Shown here piece after piece: positions 12,404 to 27,200 of a stretch of 64,000 nt of DNA (its first letter is position 1; each line of letters opens with the position of its first letter). Position numbers and translations under genes: made by a program. The notes below the pieces were generated by a model. The model searched no databases. It saw only the letters and a program-made list of their open reading frames with translations, and was not told where the DNA came from. This DNA comes from Brachionus koreanus (Eukaryota > Rotifera > Eurotatoria > Ploima > Brachionidae), in the NCBI GenBank assembly GCA_016987375.1, contig PJRA01000549.1, forward strand, positions 733,146 through 797,145. Direction: 5' to 3'.

Positions 12404-14910
12404 CTATTTGTTTAGTTTTAAACTAGATTTAGAATATTCATAATTTTTAAAAAAATCACTTATTGGTCTTATGTTTGAATTTTCAGTTTGATTTCGAGTT
12501 TTGTTTGTATTTTTTTTATTATTTTTTATATTTTGATTGCACTTTGTCACAACAACATTCGAAGTACTTAATTTTTGTATGTCTTCAATTATCGATTTTC
12601 CTTTCTGTTTATTCGGTGAATTAAGTTCATGATTAACTAGTAAGACCTCAATTTTTTCTTTTTCAATTGGGATAATTTTATCAGCATTTTCCGTTTCAGT
12701 TGAATTTTTTGAATATTTATTTGTCTTTTTAGCTGAAAATTTGCTCAAAAGATTTAAAGATGAACAAGTTTTTTCCTTATTTTGACAATTTTCGTCAAAA
12801 CTGAAAGATTTTTCGGTAACAATAGGAGAATTTAATATTTCTAATTTTAAATTTTTTTCATATTTAAAATCAGTCTCAAGACTAAAGTGAAAATAAATTA
12901 TAAAAATTAATGATTAATTAATTAATTATTAATACCTTTCTAGAATTGAAATAGCTTTATTCGTAGGGCTTTTGTTTTCCTCATCTTGGCTTAGCTTATC
13001 CAACAATTGACTGGATTTATTGATTATTGGAGATCCAATGCAATTTGATGCAGGTGCCGAATTTGATGAAAAATATCCGCTTGATTCACTCGATGATTCA
13101 ATTTCAGTATTTTGTAGCTTGGTTGACGAATAATCATCCAATAAGCAGTCCAAATCGACTCTAATATCATTCATCTTTATACGCTTTTTGTTCTCTTTAC
13201 CTTCTTCAGATTCGAATATTTCTATATTCGTCTCTAAATTTTCTAATTTTCTTTTATTTTTATTATTTGCTGAGTTTTCAGTTAGAAGTGGCTTAGAGCT
13301 GATTGTCTTGGACATTCCATTTGTGCTCGATAAGTTTGCCATGTCTTTTTTAGCTATTAATTTTGAAAATGGATTAGAGTTTTCAAATGTCGAATAGCTT
13401 TTTGACCAGATGCTTTTCATATGTGCTGGTGGATTATTTGCATATTTGGCTGGAGGCTTATACTAAAAATTTATTAAATTATTTAATTCTTTAGCTAAGT
13501 TTTTTAGTTATCATGTCTACATTCCAATTGTCCGGATTGAAATCATTGACTTTTTCTCTTGTGTTAACATCAATATTTCCAAAAGAGTGTTGAATGGAAA
13601 GAACTTGATCATAGAAACTTGTTTTGAAAATTATTAGAAGCTATAGTTTTTTCAAATAACCAATATTTACAATCCAGCATAGGAAACATCTTCATTAGGT
13701 TCGATTTCAGGGCCATATGTGTGCAATGAGACCAATTTTCTCTTAAGCGGATCAAAAACTATTTGATATTTAAATGTTTTATCAGCTTTTTTAAAGCTCT
13801 CTATGTATTCATTTGTAATAATCAAATTTGGCATTTTTAGTACTTTTGGCATTTGTTTTAATATCTGAAATTTTTTTTTAATATTATGGAATTAAATTAA
13901 GTTAAAACAAAATTACATAATCTATATCTGGCTTAGTGATAGATTTGAGTAATTTTTTGGCTTTACCTAGACCGATGCCGGGTAAATTTTCCAAGTAATC
14001 GCAGCCACTTAGAATACACATCCATCTAAATCGTTCGAAATTGTTTGCTGAATCAAATTGAGTTATTGATATGATTTTCTCTTTCTGGACCAATTGACCA
14101 AAACCGTTAATATCCAGTTTGTACATTATCTTATATACGTTATAGTGAAATTTTTCATTTCTAAAAATTTTTTTTTGTTTACTTTCTCGCATCCGAATAA
14201 AATCAGATCTGAGTCTTCGGTAATGATAATTTGAGCTACATCAATCTTATTCAAATAAGCTAATTGAGCGTCAGCTTCATACGGAGCAACTAAAACATCA
14301 ACACCTAGCTTGTGCAATGCCTATATACAAAATATTCAAACTTTGTTTAATTTTTTTGGTTTTCAAAAAAAATACTTTTATAACTTCTAAAGCCATTTTA
14401 GGTGTACATTCAATGCATCGTTGAAAAAATTCTCTAGCTTCATTTTTTCGTCCTTCGGCCAAACATTGGGCTGCTTTTTTTCTATACATTTCTTTGGATC
14501 TTAAGAAAAAATGATTTCAAATCAAAATCATTTTTAACAATTCATATAGTGAATTTTTCTTATACAATTCCTACTCTTTTCTCTTTAATTCAGTTCCTTT
14601 TTTACTGGGTAGACAACTTCCATCAAATATCATAATTGGTTTAATTCCCCATTCAAGTAACTTGTGAACATATTTAAGAACATATTTTACATGACTTTAA
14701 TTGCTTTACTATAAAGAGTGGTCATTTTAAAATTGTCAATCAAAATTACCCATCAGCTGGTTGACCGAGTGCTAGTTGCTCGGCGCAGCTGAATGCGCCA
14801 CGATAAATCCAGCAATATGTATCAACAGCAACTGTAGCGCCTTCAAACTGTTTTATATTTACATTGCTAGATGCTTCTTTTAAAAACGGTAATAGACCAG
14901 AGATGCCCAT
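12404..14910 (-). CDS. EXO1: Exonuclease 1 (5'-3' DNA exonuclease / flap endonuclease family)
   Basis: Nuclear Rad2/XPG-family nuclease for mismatch repair and double-strand-break resection. Exons on the minus strand are 14910-14750, 14694-14575, 14499-14376, 14320-14183, 14129-13917, 13864-13671, 13617-13521, 13462-12936 and 12881-12404, coding for 683 aa. The N domain begins [14 protein letters not shown]. Metal-binding residues are visible in [29 protein letters not shown] and SGCDYL. The helix-hairpin-helix is [11 protein letters not shown], followed by [12 protein letters not shown] and EDVSYAG. The 53-nt intron 4 joins FGCEK to IMYKLD exactly as the family requires. The C-terminal half is Ser/Asn/Lys-rich and disordered, as in other EXO1s. 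Near the end IRPISDFF resembles a degenerate PCNA-binding (PIP) box; this is inference. Confidence 0.96.
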
Positions 14911-17900
14911 CGGACGAGATTATTTAATTAAGCAAGTTGAATTTTTAAAATTTTATTTAGAAATTTTTGAATTTAAATCATCATAAAATTTACATTGTAA
15001 TAAAAACCTTAACCTTTTTTCACAATGTTCAATTTTTAAGTGTGTTTTCAATTTTCAAAATATATCATAAAATACCGTTTTTATTCTCTTCATTAAATTT
15101 TGAACCAAATTTGAACCTAGTTTTTTTTTTTTGTATTTTTATTCTCAACTTCAATAAAATCGATTTCATTAGTTTAGTTTTTGTATTTAATGTTCATTAA
15201 ATGGTTTTAGTCAACTATAGAATATAATCTTTTAAAAAACAAACTTAGCTGACCTATTTGTTTGTAAATTTTAATTAATATTCTAGTATTGTGGCAAGAA
15301 CCAAATTTGAATTAATGAGAAAAATCAGAGCCAGTTAATTACCAAAAAGTATATACAATTTTTTTCTTTTTTTCTTTCAATTCAGATACTATTATAAATT
15401 ATATTCAAGTATTTTAGGCAAAATATTGAATTGATTTTTGTAAAAATTTGAATTGGAAAATATCAAGACTTGGTCAAAATAACAATAATTTTGGTTATTA
15501 GAGGGATTTATTTTACTTAAAGTTAAAATGCTTGTAAGTTTAAACCATATGATTAAGATTAACATGTTCTGTTTAATATTCAAAGAAATTTAGCAATATT
15601 CAATCTTATCAGTCTAAAAAATTTCAATAAAGCAGGAGTTGTTTTTAAAAAAAAGCCGATTAGAAGCCTTTATTATCGAAAATATCGATCCTGGAAAAAA
15701 TTAGCTTTTAAGCTAATCTAGATGACAAAATAATGAGTAAGATAAGCTATAAGACTAATTCAAATTTGTATCTTATGAGTGTAAGTGTTTACTTACAGTC
15801 TGGACTATAACTTCTAAGCAAAAAAAGCAAAAATAGACTCAAGTGTTTTGTATCTCACAAAATAAATTTAAAAGAAATTTTTAATGTTTCTTTAAAGTTT
15901 ATATTTTAGATTTTATTTTAATTAATAAAATCTTCAAGTTGTTTTTTTTTCTTATCAAAGTTTTTTTTTCAGTTTCAACAACAACCTAAATCAATTTGAG
16001 TCTTAGAAAATTATGTTACAAGAACTCAAACAAAGTTAAGCTAATTTCAATATAAACAAAAACTTGTTTTGAGAGTTTGAATATTCCAAAGAATTTGACA
16101 AATTTAATTACTCTTCCCAAAATAATAATTAGTTTATTATAGATTTTTCAATAAGTTTATTTGCCAAAATACGTTATTTATTTCTGGTTATTCTAAAAAT
16201 AATCAACTATCCCTTTCTTCTTATTAATTTAGCTTAAATAAAAATTTGATTAAAAAGAATTTTTTTCGAATGAAAAATAGATTATTGAATGATAATTTAA
16301 ATATCTCTTTTTATGAATTATGAAGCTTAGAATATTCAAATTAGGCTTTATGTTTATCCTTTTTAGCTCAACTTTCTTTGATATTTCGATTTAAAAATCA
16401 ATTCTCAAAGAAAAAATTCAAAAATCTAAATTGGTTCAATTGAGTCCTCTGCTCTGTATTTTTATTTCAAATAAAATTTTTAAGAATTCTTAATTTCAAG
16501 TCAGTCAAAATTTATCGTTTGAATGAAAAGACAGGATCAACTTGAAAACAAACAACAAAAACAACAACAAAAAGCTAGAATAAAATTTTGATATAATTGG
16601 ATCATGTTTTGTTTAATATCTGTTTTATGTCAAAATTTTGTTTAATTAAATCTTTTCAAGTAAAAAGCCTATTCACCAAATTCAAAAACAAAAACAGGTC
16701 TTAAGTAGCTTGATATTCAAGTAAGAATAGAACTTTAAAATTTTTCTTAATTTTTAAAACTCAAATTTTTGCTAACTACGTAAATGAAATGAGTAACCGC
16801 TATCAATTGCTTATATAATACAAAAACAAATTTAAATGAAAATTCGATTAGTTTTACTAATTTTTTTTGTTTGCTAATGAAAAAAATATTTGTACCCAAA
16901 ATTAATTTCTATTTTTTTATTTATCTTATATTCACTTATTTCATTTAGTTATTTTTGTGATTAAAAACGTAAATAAATATGCTCGGATACTCGGATATAG
17001 AGTTATTTCATTTTCATGTTTGTTAATAATAGGCTTAGTTTACAATTTCTATTCTCCATTTCATTAACTTGAATTTATTTGAACAAACATTCCAACACGA
17101 AATATCCTATCTCTAAAAAGCAAGTTATCTTTTTCCATGTCAAAGTTAATCACATAATTAAGCTCATTTTTTACTTACTAGTGACTAATATTCGACCTCA
17201 ATTTGGATTTAGCTGACGGTTTAGGCTTAATAAATGAATAGGGGCTGGCGAATTTCGATGATTAAGAACTTAATAATATCTGGTTAACCTAGATTATTTG
17301 ATCAGGATATGTTTTTGATTGATAGAAAATTCCGGTCAGACTATGTTTTGGCCGGAATTAACTGTAATTTATGATAAAAATCCGTTTTTCGAGTTAATTC
17401 ACATGAAGCTTTTTAATCACTCAATGAAAATCAATAATTTTAAATTAGACTAATTACATATCTAGATTAACTTTCAGCTAGATGCCATAAAAAAGATATT
17501 GGTGTTGGGATTCACAAAATTTAAGCAACTAATTTTGTATATTTTTAACTTAAAATAAAAGTTTTATTACGTTTTTTCCAGGCTTATTTAGTTATTAGTA
17601 CAGAAAAATTAATCCTTCAAAAAAAACTTATATTTTATAATCAGCTAAATGTTTTTATTATTAAAATTGCCAATCAGTTGTAAGATAATCAAGCTAATTT
17701 GATTTTGGATTAACTTGATACTTTAAAATTAGGTGGCTTAGCGTTTTTCAGCATGTGAACGATGCACATCTTTCTCAGAACATGCTTAAAAACAATAATA
17801 CAATAATTTCAAATCAGTATGCATAGCTAAAAATGTATTCTTGTTGGCAAAAGAAAATAGTCAATGGTTAAATTTGAAAGTAATGATAACTTTCTAATTG

Positions 17901-20900
17901 GGAAATGATTAAGACTAGCAGGCTTCAGCAAAAATTAAATTACTCTTAATTTATAATAGAAATAAGCTTTTATTATGGCAAAAATATATGTTATTTTTAA
18001 TTCGTTCAAAAAATTTATCTTATTGTGTAAATTTTCAATCAATAAATAATTTTGATAAGTTGCATAACTTTGAATATAACGCTAAATAGGACTAGTTAAT
18101 CAGCTGCTATAAATAAAATCTCATTAGACATTTGTACTTAAGGCTTAGTTTTTGTATTAATTTTTTTTTATCGGAATTTTTGAATGAATAATTTAAGCTG
18201 AGATTAGATTTCATGCATCTGAACACATCAAAGAATCAGTTGAATTAGAACAATGTAAATATATCTTATCTGCTAGACTATCAGTCTTTATCAGTCTTTT
18301 GGTTATCGTTAGACCGCGATTCAGTAAATTTAATCCAAAAGATAGACTCAAGATATATTCTTTGCTCATTAAAAAGCGAGATAAAACACGTATATAACTC
18401 TATGGTAAAAAAAAAAAAACCGAAAGGTAGTTGACATACTTCTTGGGTGCTCAAGATCAAAATCAATATTATTAAAAAAGATTTTTAATTATAAAACTCT
18501 TTCGATTTAAAATGCAATTAATACTAAATCCGGAAGGAAATCAATAATTTTTTCTCTAAAGGAAGCAATCAAATAATAGCCTTTATTGAAATTAGTTCTC
18601 TTTTTTTTTAATTATTTATTTGATTTGAGTCAGTGGACATAGATTTTTGCAGCCATGAAACGAAATCAATAAATCACCTAACTTAGTTCAATTGTGGCTT
18701 AAGGGAGGACTAGCTTGGCTTTTTCATTAATTAATTTTGTTTACCAAAGATCAGATTTTAATTTCGAAAAAATATTTCCTATCTTTATTTAAGTAAAAGG
18801 GCTTAATCGCTTATTAGAGAGGTTAATTATTCCTTTTTATTAACTAGAAAAATATTTCTTAATTTAGAACTTATACTTTTACACTTAGTTACATGCAATT
18901 GAAATTTAAAAATTGTTTTAGTAAAGAAAATAGTCTTACTTTAATCGACTATCGTATTCTGTACGCAAGGTAAAAAAAATGACTACAACAAAAATTTTTT
19001 TTTTATTTAAAATTTTTTCTAAAAGAATATTTTTTAATCCTGTTTACAATTAAACCATCTTCAAAAAATATTTTATTAAACTTTTTTAAAAATTTTTCAA
19101 TTATATGAAAAATGAAATTAATTTATAAAGTAAAATTTATTAATTTAAAAATTAAATTTTTGTTTATTTAAATATTAGTTTTATTATTCTGCAATCCTAT
19201 AAATAATATTAGTAAAACTAGAAAAATCAGTTTTTCAGGTAAAGATAGTTCAAATGTACTAACATTTTATGATTCATTTTAATACGAATAAATTAATACT
19301 AGATTTTTTAAATCGAATTTCTAGTAATTTCTAGTTTAAATCAGAGTTTATTTAGAGCCATTTGATTATTAAAATCAAAATAAATTTAAATTTAAAAATG
19401 ATTTATTTTCATTTTAATATTCGGTTTTAATTATAAATGATTAATCAAGATCTAGGTTTATATTTTTGAACGGAGCCCTGAGCAACTGATAGCCGATTGT
19501 ATTTGAATCGAGGCAATTTTTAATGCATATCTATATTTAATTAATATGAACCAAGTATTTCAAATTAACATCTTATATTTTAATTAAACGCTTTCAAACG
19601 AGAAATTTCTATATCTCAATTAATCTTTTTCATTTTTGTTTTGCTTTCCCTTGCAGGCAATTAATTTCAATTTAATAATTGACTAATCAAATGGTTTACA
19701 TTTTGACTAGATTTTAAAATTTAACAAAAATGACCTTTAACTATAAATTATTATTTTTGATTGAGACCAAAGATATGATATTGGTCTTGTTAATTATTTT
19801 TATTTTAAAACTTTTTTTTAGACTGGTAAAGCCATCATGTTTTGATGTTTGAATATATTTATTTATGTATTATAGCTAATTTATTATTATTCATGTTGGT
19901 CTCCAAGTTTAATTCAAAATAAGTTTCAAATGCACTACATTATAGGTAATTTGTTTGAGAAATTAGTTTTACTGATCAATCTAGCATCTCTGTCTAATTC
20001 AATATTTTATATATTTGCACTGAAAATGACATAATTGATATCATTCTATAATCAATAGGTCAATATTCAGTTTCAGACATATTCACCAATATATAATTCA
20101 ATCGATAATATACCATTTTAATTGTTTGGAATATGTCTAAATTAGATTATTTTTTAATAGCTTTTTAGTAAACAAAAAATACAACTTAAAATATTTTTAT
20201 TTAAAAAAGCATTTTTTATTAAAGCGGTGAATATAAAACAAAGATAAACAAGACTGAATATCGAAGTATTATAAGCAAATTTTTTCTATTTTTAAGAGCA
20301 CACTTAAAATAGCTAATGACAATTGTGAATTTATTTCGGACACAAAAATTAAGATAAATTAATAAATTTTGTTAAAATTAGTTTCTTACTGATCTCGATT
20401 TGTGTGCTAAATTAGTAATTAGCTCTTTCGTACAGACAGGAAATTAAATAACAAACGAATGAACAAAGGTTACCATTTAAATATCTATTTTTGGACAATT
20501 TAGCTAATAATAAATTATCAAATTGTTGTATTTAATTCAGTAAAAAATAAATATATTAATTTTTTTCTTAAAAACTTTGTTTATCTAATTGAAATTTTAA
20601 ACTTTCGGAATTTTGATTTCTAAATTAAAATAGATAAAAAGAAAAAGTTGCTTGAGGAAAAACAAAGGGATATATTTATTATGCATATGTTTCGTATCAT
20701 GCTTAATTAATAAGATTAAGAGAAGTCAGGCTACTGGGTAGCTCGAGCTTAAATGAAACACAAATTTTACGTTTGAGTTAATTCTAATAATATTTAAGAA
20801 TTACAATGCTATATTTAATAAAAATTACGTTCGACGAGAGAAAAAAACGCTGGCCTCTGCGCTATAAGCATATTTTTATCATAATTAGATTGAGATGCCC

Positions 20901-21271
20901 AAACTAATTCTAACAATTTAAAGCCAGCCACAAACTGAAGCTCAAAATAAAATACCGGAATATTTAATTCTAATTTATGTTAATTTGTAACTAAAGAATG
21001 AAAATCAAAAAAAAATAAAAGAAAACAAGAAATTAGTAAACTAGTGAAATATTTTTTTTCAATTAATTATTTCTATGAAAGTAGATAGCATAAAATTTGT
21101 CACTTTGGACAGTGAAGCGAAGTAAATAACTAAAATAACTAACAACAAATTAAAGAATAAAAATTTTGTGTTCAGCTTAACACAAACATAATTTTGTTTA
21201 ATTCTATTTAGATATTTTAAATGCTTTTATGTAATACAGTCAAAATTTTGTTTCCTTGCTAAATAAACACA
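14911..21271. other. 6.4 kb divergent gap between EXO1 and DIP2
   Basis: No exon chain, RNA gene or transposon could be supported on either strand, only A/T-rich sequence. It must include the EXO1 and DIP2 promoters and any upstream non-coding DIP2 exons. Its length against the short spacers elsewhere makes distal regulatory elements possible. That is inference only. Confidence 0.5.
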
Positions 21272-24200
21272 ATGGAGTCGAACAAGAGCGAGGAAATGAA
21301 GCCGCAAAAAAAAGCCCAAATAACAATTCACAAATTTAAGTCGTGCAATTCAACCACTTCATCAGTGTCGGCCGATTCCGGCCCAACAAACAACAGCTCA
21401 ATTTTAAGCAACAGTCCTCTTGCTAATTTACAGCCTTTGTCTTCTTTAAATTTTGATATTTTGCCATCAAATGTAAAATTTGAGCTCGATCAACTCGAAT
21501 TAGAACTTCTTGAGGGCGACATTACCCAAAAAGGCTATGACAAAAAACGAGCTAAAGTCATCGAACCGTATCTTAGCATGCTCGTTACTTCAAAAGACGA
21601 GTCTACACAAAAAAATCGAACAAACATTCAAATAGCTAGCCAATCCAACGATTTAAACAAATCTAAAGAAAAAATTCGAATACCTAAAAAGAATAAAAAC
21701 AGAGAAGATCCAAATGCTAATAGATATCATTCGGGTAAGCCTGATTAACCTTTTAATTTAATCAAAATCATTAATTATTTTAGTTTTTTAACGTTTAAAA
21801 TTATCTTCTTGTTTTTCTTCTTCTATTATAACCTTTTAGTTAAATATTATTTTTAATTATTTTTTTTTTTAAAGAAGTGAATTTTTAATTTAACGATTTA
21901 CTCATTAAATTAATGTAAATGGCTTTTAAAAATTAAAAATTGATTTTTTTTTCTAATTTAAAATATTAATTAATTACTATTTATATAGATGTAATAAGCA
22001 TTATTCCAGGACGGGTATTAATTTTAGTTTCAAATTAGAAATAATTTCCAGTCTATAATTAAAAAAAAAATTTTTGGCAAAATTAAGTAAAATTTATTTA
22101 GTAGTTCCTTCTTATTTAGACCCAACTTTCTGTTTGCTTTAGCCGTAGCATTATCGATTTGGGTAGTCCATTTTAGATCACTTTGACTGTAAATACCCAA
22201 ATCCTTTTCATCGTTTGACTAACTCAAGGTTTTTGAACCAATCTTATAACCAAAATCTAGGTTCTTGTACCAAAATGAACATTTTTGCATTTATCTTCAT
22301 TTAACTGAGTCGACCACTCTCTGACCATTTACACACTAAATCTATATTTGATTGAAAGTCATAAATCGGGTTCAAATTATCAATTTTTGATAACTGAGAC
22401 TCCACTTTTAACTTATACCTAACTTGAGCTAATATCCGCTAAAACTACTCTTTTTGATTGTTCAAAAAGTAAAAAGGATGCTTAGTTTCATTTTGCATTT
22501 TATATGATTCAAAGTTACAAATCATTTGTAGACAAAAAATTTTGATGTATTTATATTTCGAAAATATTTATTAATTAAATTCGTTTTTTGAAAAATTGAA
22601 GATGATAATTTTGATTTTAATAAAACATGCCTTCTTTTTCAAATAATTATTAATAGGCAAAAACTAAAATCTACTTAAAATGCAAAATAAACAAAACTCT
22701 ATGATTCAATTTGTCTAGAGACCATTTTCAAAGATAGGAAAAAAATTTAATTTATTATCTATACGCTATTTTGATTTTTATTAAAATAATTTCTTATTTA
22801 AAATGAGTTTAAAAAAAAGTAAATTATAACTAATTTAAACTCTTAAAATTAAAATTTGAGTTCATTTTTGAAAATTCTCAAATATTACAAAATTCGTAAA
22901 CATTCATTTTAAAAAAATATATTTTTACAAATTTTGTTTTCTTATGCCATTTTAGCAAAAATAATATTGATTCTTTTAGATGATATTTTTGGATAAATTC
23001 ATTGCGTAATTTTCTATTAGAATAAGTTATAGGCTTTCTTTTTTTTTTTTTTTATTAAATATGAGTTTTAATTTAGAAAAAATGTTCAACTTTAAAATCT
23101 TTTTTTCAGTTTATTTTTTAATCTAATTGGTAAAAAGTTCAAAGATTATTTTTCCAAATTTATCTCTTTCAAATAACGTGAAAAAAATTTAGAAAATTTT
23201 CTTATAAAATTTAACAAAAAAGTAACATAAAAATTATTTTTTTAAGAAATTCGCCAAGAAGCAGTCAAAGCAGCATTAGCCATGTATTCGAATCAGAAAC
23301 AATCTTGCATAGTTGCATCAAAACGAAATACTGGATACATGATGCCTCAACAAATTAGCAAAAAAGAAAATACGGAAAAATTTTCTGATTCATCGGATGA
23401 GGAAAACGGTAAATTAGACTTAATAGAATCTCCAGTTAGCAACTGTAGCACTAATGATAGCTATGCTAAAAAATCTAACTTAAAACATGAATTTTTTGAT
23501 AATCAAACATCGGAATTTGTTACACCGAAGCTAAATGATATATTAACCGTAAATAGCACTGGCACTAGCAGCTGTTCAGCAAGCACTGGCTCTGCTAGTA
23601 ACACTAGCAGCAATTTAAGTATTCCCAATGAAACTAATAAAATTAATAACTGTCACATAAATCAGTTGTACTTTCACGTACACGATCTAAAATCTACTAA
23701 ACAAAATTCTAATAAAACAAATTACTCAACACCGTTTCAAAAAACAGATCGAGTAGTGGCAATTAAAACTTCTAATCAAGCTAACTCGAAAAACTTGACA
23801 AAACTGCAAGCTCAAAATCAACAAATAAAAAACATTCAAACCTCAAACCAAAAAATTGCCGATGCAAGGAACAAAGAAGAACAACACAATACTTCAGATT
23901 CGAAAAGTCGAAGTGCCTCAAGCGGTCATCTCAACCAGTCAATTTCTTCGGAAAATGGTAGGTTTAGCTTTTTTCTTAAATTTTGAATTTTAACATACAA
24001 AATTCCAAAAAAAAGTAATTAGCGATTATGCAATAGAGTATAAATCAAATATTTTTAAAATCTTGTCTATAAAAATATAAATTTTTAAATCTTTATTTTA
24101 TTTAGCATTAATGATAGTCTTTTAAATTGCTTTGCTAAATGAATTTAGAATTTGTTTGCTTTATGAAAATAGATTAGTCCTATTTAATCAAAAATAGAAT

Positions 24201-27200
24201 GAACTCTATGCTCTCATATAATCAGTTACAAAATTTAAAAAATGAAATGATGAATATTTTATTTTTCGTTTAAAAAAAAAAAGCTTTTTTGAATCTATTA
24301 ATCTTTTTATTTTTTTATTCAAAGTTCGAACTAAACCAATTAATTTTACAACTTTTTTTTTTTTTTTTTGAGTTTTAAAATGAAAAAATTTACTTTCTAG
24401 CAATCGAAATTCAAAAATATATAACAAAATATACTACACTAATTTAGGCTTTTTATTTTCTCAAGACGCAAATAATGACGTCAAATTTTACTCTAAACAT
24501 AAATTTTTGTGAATAACTAATTAGTTTAACTAAAGATTATATTTTTTTCTTATGAAGCTTTTTAAAAATTTATTTTTCATCAATTGAAAAAAATATTTTG
24601 ATTGCTTAATGAATTTAACAATTCGGATTATAAACCCTACTTTTTTTCTTATGAAATTTAAAATCTAGCATTTTATATCCTATTTACTATGAGCTAAATT
24701 TTTGTATTTATTTTCACTCGATTATTCAAAAATCTGGACAAAAACGAAACCAAAAACTAAATTTTCTTTCAAATCTCACTTGGAAATTTCAATTTTCATA
24801 TAGTGACAACGATACTTTTTTTATATTGGTGAAATAATCCATATTTTAATGAACGATGAAAAAAAAACAAAAGATATAAGTCAAATTGGTCTTAGCCTCA
24901 GAGATTATCTAAATCTTTTTGTTTGTTCACTAATATTTGTATCAAATTTTTAAAAGTGTCAATTTAGCTTCATCTTTTATTTGTTTTGCTTTATTTCTTT
25001 CGTTTTATTTTTCATCCCTAATCATAAAAATAATCTTATTTCTGTTGAATAATAAATTTTTTTATCTAATTGAATTATAATGTTTTATTAGTATTACTAA
25101 TAGGTTTATATTCAAAATTATGAATTAAGTCAAGATAATAAATCAAAATTTAGTTGACATACACAACGATTGTAAAATTAGAAAACTTCAATATTCATAA
25201 TTCTATTAAATCAGAAAAATAGCTACTTTCTAATTTATAAGTTGACTAATAATTAAATTTTTATTTTGAATTTTTTAAATAAAAAATAGGAAAAAATTCA
25301 TTTTGCCAAAAAATTATAATTCAAAATTAAATAAAGTTAATTTTTGTCAAATGAATTTAATGTTAAAAAATAATTGCCAAAAATTTAGTGGTTAGATGAT
25401 TCTAAATGCCAAAAATCAGATAATTATTTATTAAATTCAATAAACGCCAAAAGGAGATAATGTAAAACACAGTATCAAAAATTTAGTATAAAAATCGATT
25501 AATTAATTTAAGAAAATAAAAATGATGAAAATTGAAAAATCAGACATGTGAATAGAAAGAAAAGTTCAAAACTAAAAGAATAAGTCTTCTGTTTTATTAC
25601 AATTTTTCTTTTATTTTGTTAAAATTTTAATTTTTAAATTTTTTTTTTCATGATTTTCGATTTGGTTTTGATGAAATAAAAAATAATAATGATAAATTTT
25701 TATTAATAAATAAAAAAAAATTGGAAATTCGAATTTCTTTTTGTTTGGAATATTTGTTTGAATAGCTCGAAAGGGTTTTGTTAATTAAATTTTGTTAATT
25801 TTCTCAAGATTCTCTTGAAATACGCGTAACATCGCGAGTATCGGCCAAAATTCAGCAATTACTCAACACACTAAAAGTAATCTATCTATTTTTATATTTA
25901 AATTTTAACAATATTAATTTTTATCTAATTAAAGAGACCCAAACGTCGACCTTTAAATGAATATTTTGAAGACAACCAAGAAGAAATAGACAGTAAGTTA
26001 AAATTTTAATCTCTTTAAAACCGATTTGGTATTTAAATTGACATTTCCGATCATCTTTCCAATTTAGAGCTCACAGCTTCTCCTCAATTAAGCAAATATT
26101 TATTATAAATCCTAATCCTTTCTAAATCACAGGGCGTTTGAGATTAACCGAGCCAAAAAAAATGGCTTGTTAAATTAAATGCTTTTTAGTCCTACTCTCA
26201 CTACAAACTATGAGTCTAAACGAGTCCGTAATTCATCCGACTCTAATATCTTCACCAACTCTTTCCGCTAAGATTCAAATAAATAAAAAGTATAACCGCA
26301 AAAAAGACTTTTATACTCTAACTGGCCGCAATCAGCAGCAATCTCGTCTATTTTCTCAATATTACGTGCAAAGAGTTGGCACATTTTTGACCCAATATAA
26401 GATAAGAGAAAATTTTAAATTTTTACAAATGATTTCAGTACCACCATTGGATCCAGCAGTGCCGAAGCCAGAGGGAGGCATCAGTGTGCCGGCGTGTGGC
26501 GAGCCACTCGTCGTGCCCTCATCGTTCCCGCAAAGTCTAGAAGCAGCCATACACAAATTTGCCAATGCGTCCAGCAAAGCCATTTGTCTCAGCGTAATAG
26601 ATCAGTACGGCAAATCGGTTAACTCAATCACGTATGTAAAACTGTTGTCCAAAGCGCAAAGAATAGCATTTCATCTTCTCAACAAGCTGCCAAACATCAA
26701 TGAGGACATACATTTAAAACAAGGCGACAGAATTGCGCTTGTTTTTCCTAATAATGACCCTGTTGGGTTTTTAGTCTCGTTTTGTGCTTGTGTTTTGGCT
26801 GGTCTAGTAGCAATACCAATTGACGTACCGACAGCAAGACGAGACGCCGGATCGCAAAGCTTGGGATTTTTACTTGGTCAAGTAGGCGCCACTTTAGTCC
26901 TCACTTCGGAATTATGCTACAAAGGCTTACCAAAAAATCCAAATAGTGAAATTATCGAGTTTAAAGGTTGGCCAAAAATGGCATGGATTGTGATTGAAAA
27001 TTTGACAAAGTCGCCTCCAAAAGACTGGTCACCACCAAATCGAATACCAAACGAATCAATAGCTTACATTGAATATTCTAGTTTAAAAGATGGAAGTGTT
27101 ACTGGCGTATCAGTTACTAGAGAACAAATGCTAGCTCATTGTCAGACATTAAATGTTACTTGTCAGTATAACGAAGGTGAATATGTTGTTTGTGTGCTTG

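Noticed and set aside
14161..14182. A 22-nt intron (GTAAAC...TTTTTAG) in EXO1
   Set aside because: Too short; the 53-nt intron 14182-14130 joins FGCEK to IMYKLD and matches the family exactly.
14967..15200. 77-codon frame in the EXO1-DIP2 gap
   Set aside because: Phe/Leu/Ile/Asn-rich translation of A/T DNA; no motif or splice partner.
18281..18466. 61-codon frame on the minus strand
   Set aside because: Composition is that of random A/T sequence; no family resemblance.
24206..24427. 73-codon minus-strand frame
   Set aside because: Lies inside DIP2 intron 2 and arises from A/T homopolymer runs.
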